From Nitrospira sp. (GTDB lineage Bacteria > Nitrospirota > Nitrospiria > Nitrospirales > Nitrospiraceae): a DNA stretch of 64,000 bases. Made by a program: the position numbers and the translations under genes. Of this stretch, positions 19,694-27,191 are shown piece after piece (positions within the stretch are counted from its first letter, which is position 1; each line of letters begins with the position of its first letter). The DNA lies in the NCBI GenBank assembly GCA_005116965.1, contig SWDG01000025.1:361883-425882 (forward strand), in the 5' to 3' direction. The notes beneath the pieces were generated by a model. It did no database searches, was not told where the DNA came from, and saw nothing but the letters and a program-made list of their open reading frames with translations.

Positions 19694-20350
19694 CTACCTT
19701 TTCGCATCTGCTTCAAGAATGCTCCGGATAATGATGATGACGTTCTCAGGTGTCATGTTCGCACCATCGACTTTGATATTGCCGTCCAACAGGAGCGACG
19801 GGGTGGATGACACCTTGATCCGTTCGCCCCATCGACGCCCCTCTTCGAACAGTTTGGCCGGCTTTCCACTTTCCATTCCCATTTCGAACGTGTTGACGTC
19901 CAACCCAACCTCCCGGATCAACATGGCGCGAATGGAACGATCCAGCACCCCATCGAGCTTTTCCTTGTGAATGATGCGAAACAGGACGGCCTTCATCTGA
20001 TCGCCTTTGCCCATCAGTTTTGCCTGCTCATACATGTCGAACGGAGTCGGCAGTTTCCCGGGAATCACAGGAAATCCGACCATCGTGACCTCGACCTTAT
20101 TCCCAAATTCCTTCAGTAACAGAGGGACCCCTGCCTCCTCGAAGTGATGACAATGCGGACAATAGAAATCCGCAAATTCGATCACCTTCACCTTGCCTGG
20201 TTGATGAGTCGACGGCTCATCCTTGAGGATCTCGAACTTGCCCTTCAGTTCCGGCTTGTCCACAGCGGCACTCACCGGTGCATGCGCAAACCCGATCACA
20301 CCCACCACGACAAGCACACACGTCCAGATCGACATCGTCCGACCGTTCAT
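19694..20350 (-). CDS. DsbA-family thiol oxidoreductase
   Basis: This 218-residue protein has a signal peptide ending PVSA and a thioredoxin-like fold with the redox site CPHC at residues 64-67, and the cis-Pro loop in SSTPSLLLDG. These features define the DsbA group, which introduces disulfides in exported proteins. The window contains several Cys-pair exported proteins and a TlpA-like protein that could be clients or partners. AAAGGAG lies 6 bases before the ATG at 20350. It is 48 bp upstream of the P-type ATPase on the same strand, so the two may share a transcript. Confidence 0.9.
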   Translation of the reverse strand: MNGRTMSIWTCVLVVVGVIGFAHAPVSAAVDKPELKGKFEILKDEPSTHQPGKVKVIEFADFYCPHCHHFEEAGVPLLLKEFGNKVEVTMVGFPVIPGKLPTPFDMYEQAKLMGKGDQMKAVLFRIIHKEKLDGVLDRSIRAMLIREVGLDVNTFEMGMESGKPAKLFEEGRRWGERIKVSSTPSLLLDGNIKVDGANMTPENVIIIIRSILEADAKR

Positions 20351-20431
20351 CTGAAACTCCTTTCACGGGTAAATAGTCGTGCCCCATTATAGCGGATGGA
20401 GCGCCTCCTTGTGCTCTGTTATACTCTTGTC

Positions 20432-20977
20432 ATGCGAATATCTTGGCCTGTTTGGATCGCGTCGGTGCTGTTGATTGTATCCGGCTGTGCCTCAAACGGA
20501 AACCTGACCGGCGCCAGGCCTGCAGCCCCTTCTCAAATTAGTTATGCGCAGGTGCAGGAGACACCAGGATCATACAACGGACAGCCGGTGACGTTCGGAG
20601 GAAAAGTGCTGGGCGCAAGACGCTTGAAGGAGGGGACACGGATCGAAATTCTTCAATTGGCGCTGGACTCCTCTCTCCAGCCAACCATGGACCTCAGCAA
20701 ATCCCAGGGCCGATTCATCGCGATGCAGAAGCAATTCCTTGATCCCGCAACGATCCCCCCCGGTACATTTGTAACCGTCACCGGAGAAATGGCTGGGTCT
20801 GTCACTCTCCCACTCGATGAGACGGAGTACACCTACCCGCTTCTCAACGTCACCAATCTGCGCGTGTGGACCGAGAACGACGAGGAGCCTCCTCGCATTC
20901 GCCGTCCCATCGGCCCTGGCCCCTATTGGGGACCCTACTGGTCTCCATACTGGCACCCCTGGCCCTACTATTGGTGA
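20432..20977 (+). CDS. Slp/YeaY-family outer-membrane lipoprotein
   Basis: This 181-residue protein has a lipobox at LLIVSGC, so Cys is the expected lipidated residue. The body matches the Slp family: ISYAQVQETPGSYNGQPVTFGGKVLGARR, then GRFIAMQKQFLDPATIPPGTFVTVTGEMAG. The end is Pro/Trp/Tyr-rich (PYWGPYWSPYWHPWPYYW), unlike the enterobacterial proteins. Slp proteins are envelope stress or starvation lipoproteins of unclear function. The ATG at 20432 gives the best lipoprotein leader; TTATACT just upstream is a plausible -10 box. Confidence 0.82.
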   Translation: MRISWPVWIASVLLIVSGCASNGNLTGARPAAPSQISYAQVQETPGSYNGQPVTFGGKVLGARRLKEGTRIEILQLALDSSLQPTMDLSKSQGRFIAMQKQFLDPATIPPGTFVTVTGEMAGSVTLPLDETEYTYPLLNVTNLRVWTENDEEPPRIRRPIGPGPYWGPYWSPYWHPWPYYW

Positions 20978-21240
20978 GCGCGTCTCGCGCAAGACACTGT
21001 CTCTGATCCCGTACCAGGTCGTACGTGCCCACTAGTGGATGAAGAGCGCAGCTCCCGTATCCGCAGAGATACATGCCGATATATAGACGTCTTGAGTGCC
21101 ATACCGTCAACGCTCGATACCTTCGCCTCATATCTACGCACTGCCCACATCTTGGTGGGCTCAAATGACATCTGGTACTCTTTCGTATGGGCGATAATGG
21201 TGAGTCAGGTGCATGGATACGAAACGATTGAGGAACAGAC

Positions 21241-21960
21241 ATGACCAAAGTCGCACAGCGCAATGACCGACGGACAACACACACCCCTTCCAATCTGAGC
21301 TCGTCCGTCGTGACCACACTGAAGGAACGCATTGTTCACTGGCACTACCCGCCGGACCACCGGTTAACCGAAGACGAATTGTGCAAGACCTTCGGCGTGA
21401 GCCGCAGTCCGGTTCGGGAGGCGCTCCGGGTGCTGGCAACCGATGGCTTCGTCAAAAAACTGCCGAATCGGAGTTACGCGGTCAAGCAGTATACCATCGA
21501 AGAAATCGAGGAGCTGTACGAGGTGCGTCTAGCCCTGGAACTCTATACTGTCGAACGCCTCGCGACCAAGAAGCAGACGACACAGCTTGCGGCCGAGCTC
21601 GCTGACCTCAAACAAACCTGGACCGAACTCTTGAAGGAATCGTCCAAGAAACCAGAGGAATTCGCCATACTGGACACGCTCTTTCACGACACACTGGCCC
21701 GAGTCTTGGGAAATAAATCCCTTCTGCGGCACCTTCGGACCATCAATGAACGGTTGAGGCTGTTTCGAATGCTCGATTTTGAGAGACGAGACCGCGCTGA
21801 ACACACCTGCCACCAACATCTGAAGATTTTAGAGCGGATTCGGGTCCAGGATGCCCCAGGGGCGCGCGCCGCCATGCAGAAGAATATCGAGGAAGGACGC
21901 CACCTCGTCCCGACAACGATCAAAGATGCACTGGCCAGGGCCTATCTCACAAGAAGGTAG
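21241..21960 (+). CDS. GntR-family transcription regulator, FadR/FCD subgroup
   Basis: This 239-residue regulator has an N-terminal winged helix (RLTEDELCKTFGVSRSPVREALRVLATDGFV) and a C-terminal all-helical FCD domain (EIEELYEVRLALELYTVERLA; HDTLARVLGNKSLLRHLRTINERL; HQHLKILERIRVQDAPGARAAMQKNIEEGR). FCD domains bind small organic acids, usually with metal. GAGGA lies before the ATG at 21241. No metabolic operon adjoins it, so target and ligand are unknown. The 260-bp gap upstream (20978-21240) shows nothing firm. Confidence 0.9.
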   Translation: MTKVAQRNDRRTTHTPSNLSSSVVTTLKERIVHWHYPPDHRLTEDELCKTFGVSRSPVREALRVLATDGFVKKLPNRSYAVKQYTIEEIEELYEVRLALELYTVERLATKKQTTQLAAELADLKQTWTELLKESSKKPEEFAILDTLFHDTLARVLGNKSLLRHLRTINERLRLFRMLDFERRDRAEHTCHQHLKILERIRVQDAPGARAAMQKNIEEGRHLVPTTIKDALARAYLTRR

Positions 21961-22133
21961 GCGACCGAGCCCTGACGAACCGGACGATCGCCGCCTGTTG
22001 TCTGTGCACGTGGATATCTTCGCTATAGAGCGTAGGCTATCTGATGAGCAGCAGTGTTCTACCTGCCTTGTATTGATTTCAGATGGTCTCGATAGACGAA
22101 TGTCACCCCTAATAGAGGCTGGTAGATGCTGTC

Positions 22134-22170
22134 AAAAATGAAGAGGGAGGTTGCGATTTCGCACCTCCCC
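22134..22170 (-). terminator. Rho-independent terminator of smbP
   Basis: On the minus strand, GGGAGGTGC and GCAACCTCCC form a strong stem with a short loop, followed by TCTTCATTTTTGAC. It lies 20-50 bp after the stop at 22188. The rest of 21961-22133 between the convergent genes holds nothing else recognisable. Confidence 0.7.
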
Positions 22171-22187
22171 CTCCTACATGACAGGGT

Positions 22188-22487
22188 TTACTTCGCCTTG
22201 CCCTTCGGCTTCGCCGAAGCCTGTTCAGCATGCGCGAGCGACTCCTCCGCATGCTTCATCGATTCCTTGGCATGCTCGAGCGCTTCCTTCGCGTGAGGAT
22301 TTTCGCTGCCCTGAATTGCTTCTTCCAGATGCTTAATGGCCTCCTTCTCGTGCGCAATGCCCTCCTTCGCGTGCTTGATGGTTTCCTGCACATGCCCATC
22401 TCCTTTGGCAAATGCGACACTCGTCACACCTCCTGCGAGAAGACTGCAGACCGCGATCGCAACGACACCAGCTTTCAATTGTGTCAT
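22188..22487 (-). CDS. smbP: SmbP-like small periplasmic metal-binding protein
   Basis: This 99-residue protein has a signal peptide ending VAFA and a mature chain of repeated heptads with regularly spaced His: ETIKHAKEGIAHEKEAIKHLEEAI, then ALEHAKESMKHAEESLAHAEQ. This matches SmbP, described from the ammonia oxidiser Nitrosomonas europaea as a periplasmic protein that binds copper and other divalent metals on a four-helix bundle. It probably buffers copper in the periplasm. It is followed by a terminator and preceded by 780 bp without genes that contain three strong hairpins. Confidence 0.88.
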   Translation of the reverse strand: MTQLKAGVVAIAVCSLLAGGVTSVAFAKGDGHVQETIKHAKEGIAHEKEAIKHLEEAIQGSENPHAKEALEHAKESMKHAEESLAHAEQASAKPKGKAK

Positions 22488-22630
22488 AACCCCTCCTCAT
22501 GATTTAGTTGATGAAGTCCGAACCCGGGTACAAGTATACACAGACTATTCTATCAGGGGAAATATCACGATCCGAAGGGCCGCTCACCCGCAATTTCAGG
22601 AAACGGATTGTGCTGTGTGTCCCCGAAGGG

Positions 22631-22667
22631 CCAGGGAGTCGGAAGGAGGCAACCACCGACTCCCTGG
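22631..22667. repeat. Perfect 12-bp hairpin D with AAGGAGG loop
   Basis: CCAGGGAGTCGG and its exact complement flank a 13-base loop that reads AAGGAGGCAACCA on the plus strand. It is the nearest of three hairpin units in the 780-bp leader region of smbP. It lacks the second GTCCGAGC stem that accompanies units A, B and C. Confidence 0.6.
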
Positions 22668-22839
22668 GCAGGCCTGGAAGAAGAGTGCGCAACTACCAGA
22701 CCCGTTTTTCTTGGTTTCACCAAGTCTCCTCCTGTGTTTCGACTTTTCTGTCCGAGACGGCAGGTTTGCCCGCCTGTGTTTGCGATCAACTAATTCAACC
22801 GTTTCAGGCCGACATTCCAGTCGTGTCGAAAATAAGGAG

Positions 22840-22908
22840 CCGGGGCGGAGGTAGACGGAGGCAACACCTGCGCCCCGGATCGGTCCGAGCGAGGGGGCGG
22901 CTCGACCG
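22840..22908. ncRNA. Double-hairpin unit A
   Basis: Stem 1 pairs CCGGGGCG (22840-22847) with CGCCCCGG (22871-22878) around a loop with ACGGAGGCAAC. Stem 2 pairs CGGT and CGAGC (22881-22890) with GCTCG and ACCG (22900-22908), with one bulged base and a G-rich loop. The same two-stem plan recurs at B and C. Read on the minus strand, stem 1 is followed by a T-rich stretch, so a terminator role is also possible. Confidence 0.45.
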
Positions 22909-23111
22909 GACATCGATAGCTCAATACTTCTCGAATGGATCGGGATCATTCAATCATTTCTTCCATCACAGAGACATGCCGATGATCGCGAGTATCCTCA
23001 ACAACAGGCTCACCAGCACACGGCATTGAGGTAGGGTCTTGTCCTGTGAAGACCATAAGAGCCAGGCGCTAACTCGTCTTGCCGGCACATTGGACTTGCT
23101 GAAAATTTAGG

Positions 23112-23182
23112 GCGGGGTAAAGGAGGAGGCAGTCAACCTTCACCCCGCGCTTAGTCCGAGCCGGAGGGTCACCTGCTCGGAC
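23112..23182. ncRNA. Double-hairpin unit B
   Basis: Stem 1 pairs GCGGGGT (23112-23118) with ACCCCGC (23142-23148), extended by AAGG/CCTT, with AGGAGGAGGC in the loop. Stem 2 is a perfect 8-bp pair, GTCCGAGC (23154-23161) and GCTCGGAC (23175-23182), with loop CGGAGGGTCACCT. Stem 2 and most of its loop are shared with unit C. It lies 86 bp after the stop at 23268; on the minus strand CCTAAATTTTC follows stem 1. Confidence 0.5.
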
Positions 23183-23267
23183 GGTTTACCGAAACAGTTT
23201 GGTTATGAAATAGGCGCACTCAGGCTGCATTCATACCAGCGCGCAGAGCACGGCCACGCGGTACGGA

Positions 23268-23639
23268 TTAGCCAATTCTGACGAAGAAAACCGAAGGAGG
23301 CGCCCGCGAATGGATCGCGGAGGAATATGTGGAGTAAGGAAGTCCGGCTGAAGTGAATTCTGCTGGCCCACTCACCAAATCTCTGACAGCTAGTTGTGGG
23401 CCACCTTCCGCTATGGTGTCCGCTGTAGCCTGACAAGCCCAGGCACAGAACTGGTCTGTGGCAGATGAGCCGTCGTCTGCGTGATGGTGATGATGATCAT
23501 TCAACACCTGCTGAGCATGCGTAAACATGCAGCTGGCGTTCATCACTGAAAGCGCCACATAGATCAATGCCACACCGACGATCACGGTGTGATGGATCAA
23601 CCTACCTGGATATTTCCTGTACCTCATCATCGTCATCAT
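23268..23639 (-). CDS. Small exported His-rich protein with CAWAC motif
   Basis: This 123-residue protein has a hydrophobic leader (HHTVIVGVALIYVALSVMNA), then NDHHHHHADDGSS, a C-A-W-A-C motif and a C-terminal IHSRAPPSVFFVRIG. The His run and Cys pair suggest metal or redox binding in the envelope; this is inference. The plan matches three other small proteins at 26724-27158, 28357-28665 and 29412-29717. Several Met codons at the start leave the true start open. It stands apart from the TonB gene upstream on the same strand. Confidence 0.65.
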   Translation of the reverse strand: MMTMMRYRKYPGRLIHHTVIVGVALIYVALSVMNASCMFTHAQQVLNDHHHHHADDGSSATDQFCAWACQATADTIAEGGPQLAVRDLVSGPAEFTSAGLPYSTYSSAIHSRAPPSVFFVRIG

Positions 23640-23683
23640 CTATATGTGAATCTTGAAATACTGTCTACTGACGTTTGCTCACT

Positions 23684-23693
23684 GATGCTACAG
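23684..23693 (-). promoter_or_regulatory. Partial copy of the GCATCTGT promoter motif
   Basis: CTGTAGCATC reads toward the His-rich gene at 23639 from 45 bp upstream. It matches half of the longer motif at 276-291. Evidence for this copy is weak. Confidence 0.25.
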
Positions 23694-23728
23694 TCGGGTC
23701 AAGAAAAGCAGTGGATGGCTGATGAGAG

Positions 23729-23938
23729 CTATGTATGTATTGATCGCTGCCATGAACCGGCCATATCACTCTGATTGGCTTCAATCAAACTCGTGATTGA
23801 ATCGCGAACAATGCGCACACCCCCCTTGCCGATCTTCGTCCCCCGCAATCGCCCTTCTTCTACCCATCGATAGATCGTCCATCGACTGACTGAGAGCACA
23901 GCAGCCGCTTCTCCCACTCGCAGCAATGTCTTTTCCAT
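23729..23938 (-). CDS. Small helix-turn-helix (excisionase/MerR-like) protein
   Basis: This 69-residue protein is a single DNA-binding domain: LRVGEAAAVLSVSRWTIYRWVEEGRLRGTKIGKGGVRIVRDSI, the excisionase-type HTH that ends in a small wing. It starts 10 bases after the stop of the TonB-like gene and is probably in the same transcript. Such lone domains act as transcription regulators or recombination directionality factors. No integrase is nearby, so local regulation is the likelier role. Confidence 0.8.
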   Translation of the reverse strand: MEKTLLRVGEAAAVLSVSRWTIYRWVEEGRLRGTKIGKGGVRIVRDSITSLIEANQSDMAGSWQRSIHT

Positions 23939-23948
23939 GGTGTTCGCT

Positions 23949-24827
23949 TTAATTGGCCAAACTATAGACGATTGGGAGGCTCACGACGATTTGCGGCTTG
24001 CCGATGGCATGTTTCATATGGAGGGGACAGGCCAACTTCACCGCTTCCATCGCCGCCATATCGAGCGCCGCGTACCCTGAGCTCTTCAGGACGAACACAT
24101 CGGCCAGTTGTCCATCAGATCGGATGATGGCTTTCAAGATCACTTTCCCTTCCTGGCCGTTCATGCGGGCCGAATTCGGATAGCGTTTGAGTTCCGCCAC
24201 CCGCCGCCAGAGCGACTCGGCCAGCCATTGATGATCCAGTTTCGCTTCAGCACTCGGTCCAGCAGCCCTGGTCACCTGCACCGGAGCCGCATCCACATGA
24301 CTATTCTGCGACGAAACTAGTGCGGAAGCCTCTTGAGCAACAGGAGCTTCGGAGGGCGATGGAGGAGCTGATGCGACCGCGACCGTCTCATTCGGAACAG
24401 GTTGGGACTCGATCGGTTCAGGTGAAGCAGCCACGGCAACCGGCTCAGATGTCGGCTGAGCGATTTCGGCGATCGACTGCTCAACCGGCTCTTCACGTAC
24501 CTGCGAACTCTCAACTTTTGTTTCGATCGTCGGTCGTGGCGGCTCCGCAGCTTGTGCCGTCGCTCGTACCGGTTGGAGTATCTTCGGTACCGGAGGTGTC
24601 GCCTTTGCAGTCGGCTGGGAGGGAGGCACGACCGATTCAACTTGTTCCGTCGTGAGATTAGGCTTCGTCGCCTCTACCAAGGCCACGTCCCACTGGAAGA
24701 CCTCCTTAGGTAAGAGGGGTTTGACCTGCGTTGCAAACATCACCGCCAACCCAACCGCGAAGCCGTGCAACGTCAGCGAGATGCCCCAGGAAGGAAGAAA
24801 GAATCGATTTTCATCTGTTGATGTCAT
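23949..24827 (-). CDS. TonB-like energy transducer
   Basis: This 292-residue protein has one N-terminal membrane helix (SLTLHGFAVGLAVMFATQV), a long Pro/Ala/Glu/Val-rich periplasmic spacer with repeated Pro-containing blocks, and a C-terminal TonB domain: YPNSARMNGQEGKVILKAIIRSDGQLADVFVLKSSGYAALDMAAMEAV. TonB links the inner-membrane ExbB/ExbD motor to outer-membrane receptors for metals or cofactors. ExbB/ExbD and a classical receptor are not in this window. AAGGAAA lies before the ATG at 24827. It neighbours a beta-barrel gene and His/Cys-rich exported proteins. Confidence 0.85.
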   Translation of the reverse strand: MTSTDENRFFLPSWGISLTLHGFAVGLAVMFATQVKPLLPKEVFQWDVALVEATKPNLTTEQVESVVPPSQPTAKATPPVPKILQPVRATAQAAEPPRPTIETKVESSQVREEPVEQSIAEIAQPTSEPVAVAASPEPIESQPVPNETVAVASAPPSPSEAPVAQEASALVSSQNSHVDAAPVQVTRAAGPSAEAKLDHQWLAESLWRRVAELKRYPNSARMNGQEGKVILKAIIRSDGQLADVFVLKSSGYAALDMAAMEAVKLACPLHMKHAIGKPQIVVSLPIVYSLAN

Positions 24828-24958
24828 GTTTCCTTATGACCGCTTAACCAGCCCATATAATGTGCTGCATCAGACAATGGCAGGACGTGCATACAAGACC
24901 CCTTCCTACAGTCCTTTACTTGAACGCCGAAAAACTATCTACCTATGCCTGCCTACCG

Positions 24959-24969
24959 ATGCAACAACC
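24959..24969 (-). promoter_or_regulatory. Partial copy of the GTTGCAT promoter motif upstream of tonB-like gene
   Basis: On the minus strand this reads GGTTGTTGCAT and continues CGGTAGGCAGGCATAGGTAG, similar to the flank of the copies at 3935 and 29769. It lies about 132 bp upstream of the start at 24827. The gap 24828-25209 also holds hairpin unit C and no gene. Confidence 0.4.
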
Positions 24970-25046
24970 AGTTCCATCCACGCCGGTGAATATGTTCCGC
25001 TTGCAGCGTTGCCAGACCTAGAGCCAACACCGGCGGAAGAAAACGT

Positions 25047-25117
25047 GCGGGGCGGAGGCCACGGGAGGTGCGCCTCCGTCCCACGCTGGTCCGAGCCGGA
25101 GGGCAGCCTGCTCGGAC
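25047..25117. ncRNA. Double-hairpin unit C
   Basis: Stem 1 pairs GCG, GGG and CGGAGGC (25047-25059) with GCCTCCG, CCC and CGC (25072-25086), with two single-base bulges and a CACGGGAGGTGC loop. Stem 2 is GTCCGAGC (25089-25096) with GCTCGGAC (25110-25117) and loop CGGAGGGCAGCCT. It shares stem 2 exactly with unit B, 2 kb away. It lies after the stop at 25210 and upstream of the tonB-like gene; on the minus strand ACGTTTTCTTCC follows stem 1. Confidence 0.5.
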
Positions 25118-25209
25118 AAGACATTCTCTTCACCATCAATCATCTACCCATCGATGGGCAGCCCATCGGATATCGAAGCTCCGATAGACTGCCCTATCCG
25201 CTTTTGGGA

Positions 25210-26736
25210 CTAGTTGCTCGCCTGGTTGCCAGCCGCTGCCGCACCAGATTCGAATACCAGCACACCTCCAGGATTTGGCCCGACAGGAATCGTTTGTTTG
25301 ATCTGATTATCCGTAGCATTGATGATCGACACGGAATTGTCAGCTCTGTTTGTCACAACGATGAACTTGGCTTCCCCAGCTCCTTGCACCAAGACATCCA
25401 TGATATGCGCCAGGTTAAATCCCGCTGTATCTCCACCTGCAACTAACCCGATCTCCCTGATGAGAGTGAGGGCAGGAGGTGTCGCCGTGAGCGTCGATGC
25501 GTCGAATGCGAACAGGCGATCTTTTTTCGTTGAGGTGGGGGCATTCCCATCCAAGATATAGAGTCGTTTGCCATCCGGAGAGAACTTGTATGAAAAGCTC
25601 GGCGAGGCGCCGTCAAGCGCAGGAATGGTGAAATCCGTCCTGGGAGTCCCGGCGGTACCAAGATCGATCACTCCCAGCTTCACCGCCTGTGGGGTCTTCG
25701 TCTCTCCGCGCAGCAGCAGAAAGCGACCATCAGGACTCATTCCGTAGCCCGAATACGGTGTGCCAGCCAGATCGAACGTGTTTGTTGTCGCAAAGGTAGT
25801 CGGGTCGATTTCGACGATCTGCTTGTATCCCTCCAGGATGCTATAGACTTTCTTCGTCAGGTTCGACCAGCGAATCCCGTGGGGAGCAGACGCATTTGGG
25901 GTGAACGCCGTGGTGGACGGCGTATTCACCTCACTGTTGCATGGCGTTGTTTGCTTCGTTGAATTGCACAGATCGATCCGCTTGATCAGTTTGCGATAAT
26001 CTGGGGAGGCTTCGTCAGCGTCGATCACGGCCATTTCACCGGCGTCTTCACTTGTGATGAACGCACGCTTGAGAATCCCCGCTCCTGATGAAAAGGTGGC
26101 AACCTTGTGGCCATCCGCTAAGAGACAGGTTGTTCCCAGTACGACCGGCGGCGTTCCACTGGCGCCAAGATGGGAGTTATGCATCACCGTCACTGACCCT
26201 CCTACAAGCGGGCCACCGACCCGATTAGGGTTATTGCAGTTGATGAGATCATCCCCCGGCGTGAGGGTTCCACCCGCGCTATCGCCATCGTTCATGATCC
26301 ACAAGACTTCGCCGTCATTTCGATCACGATAAAGATGGACAGGGTTGGTGCCTGCGTCCAGATTCTCTTCATGGACCGGAGTGGCCGCAGTCAACGGGTC
26401 AATCGTTGCAACTTTATTGGCCGCCTCAAGATTCATGAAAAGCCAATTTCCACTCGAAACCTGCATATCGCCCAACGCGACATTTCCGAATTCCGCCGCA
26501 TCGATCGTGTTGACCACCGCATTGCCTGAGTCGCCCTTCAACGCGACGCTGGTCAGCGTCTTGTCACCACTATTAGTGACAAACACCAACGCGCTGGTGT
26601 TCCCGGCGCTACCACTCGACGCTGGTGTTGTTGAAGTGGTTTCTCCTGAATTGCATGCCGCAAGACTGATCAGCGCAAGTCCTAACGCGCCCGTTGTGAC
26701 ACTTGATACAAAGTTGTTTCTCTTCATTGCGTCCAT
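25210..26736 (-). CDS. Exported beta-propeller (YVTN-like) lipoprotein
   Basis: This 508-residue protein has a lipobox at LISLAAC, followed by a low-complexity Ser/Thr linker. The rest shows repeated beta-propeller blades: ALVFVTNSGDKTLTSVAL, KKVYSILEGYKQIVEIDP, GYGMSPDGRFLLL, FSYKFSPDGKRLYILDG, KFIVVTNRADNSVSIINATDNQIKQTIPVG. The final blade is a clear YVTN-type repeat. Such proteins bind partners or ligands in the periplasm or on the outer membrane. AAGGA lies 7 bases before the ATG at 26736. Its start overlaps the preceding small Cys/His protein gene by 13 bases, so they are co-expressed. Confidence 0.8.
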   Translation of the reverse strand: MDAMKRNNFVSSVTTGALGLALISLAACNSGETTSTTPASSGSAGNTSALVFVTNSGDKTLTSVALKGDSGNAVVNTIDAAEFGNVALGDMQVSSGNWLFMNLEAANKVATIDPLTAATPVHEENLDAGTNPVHLYRDRNDGEVLWIMNDGDSAGGTLTPGDDLINCNNPNRVGGPLVGGSVTVMHNSHLGASGTPPVVLGTTCLLADGHKVATFSSGAGILKRAFITSEDAGEMAVIDADEASPDYRKLIKRIDLCNSTKQTTPCNSEVNTPSTTAFTPNASAPHGIRWSNLTKKVYSILEGYKQIVEIDPTTFATTNTFDLAGTPYSGYGMSPDGRFLLLRGETKTPQAVKLGVIDLGTAGTPRTDFTIPALDGASPSFSYKFSPDGKRLYILDGNAPTSTKKDRLFAFDASTLTATPPALTLIREIGLVAGGDTAGFNLAHIMDVLVQGAGEAKFIVVTNRADNSVSIINATDNQIKQTIPVGPNPGGVLVFESGAAAAGNQASN

Positions 26737-27158
26737 GGAACGTTCCTTCCTCGTGAGTGATCACCTTCTAAAGTATTGCCCGGAGCGCAGCCGGCTCCCT
26801 CAATGCATCTGTTCTCTGCGATCTGAAGCCCACCTTGTGGCGGGCCGCGAGGCGGGAATTCACCATCAAGAGCGGCATCTTGTCGGAGAATGTCACCGAG
26901 GCTCCACACGCGGCTCACGTGAGTATCGGCGGAAATTGTTCCCTGTCCACCACCGCTCTGAATATCGAAGCCGCCACAGTGCCACGCACAATGATTGTGA
27001 CTCGGCTGACCGTTCTGCGTCTGCCCGCTCGGACAGTGGGGTGCTGTCCATTGCGACGTCAGATTCCCCTGTGCGACAGACAGAGATCCAGCTAACCACA
27101 GCACGGCCCAGCAGCCGCTCAGTATCCGAGAAACTGGTTGTCGCGTCTTCGTCAACAT
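26724..27158 (-). CDS. Small exported Cys/His protein with CAWHC and RGPP motifs
   Basis: This 144-residue protein has a leader ending SLSVAQG and then PSHNHCAWHCGGF, combining His with the C-A-W-x-C motif. FPPRGPP follows near residue 105, after which it has a longer Cys-containing tail than its relatives. It overlaps the propeller lipoprotein gene by 13 bases and follows the beta-barrel gene by 33 bp. Metal or heme handling is plausible from the ligands, but no family function is known to me. Confidence 0.6.
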   Translation of the reverse strand: MLTKTRQPVSRILSGCWAVLWLAGSLSVAQGNLTSQWTAPHCPSGQTQNGQPSHNHCAWHCGGFDIQSGGGQGTISADTHVSRVWSLGDILRQDAALDGEFPPRGPPQGGLQIAENRCIEGAGCAPGNTLEGDHSRGRNVPWTQ

Positions 27159-27191
27159 GGCCGATTCAATCCCACCGTCCCCACCAGCGCT

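Noticed and set aside
22508-23029. Open frames across the gap between smbP and the His-rich gene
   Set aside because: Several overlapping frames exist on both strands, none with a ribosome site or family pattern; strong hairpins run through them, so the region is treated as non-coding.
24652-25446. 264-residue open frame on the plus strand
   Set aside because: It lies opposite the tonB start and covers hairpin unit C and the promoter motif; composition is biased and no domain is visible. It is a shadow of the minus-strand genes and their gap.
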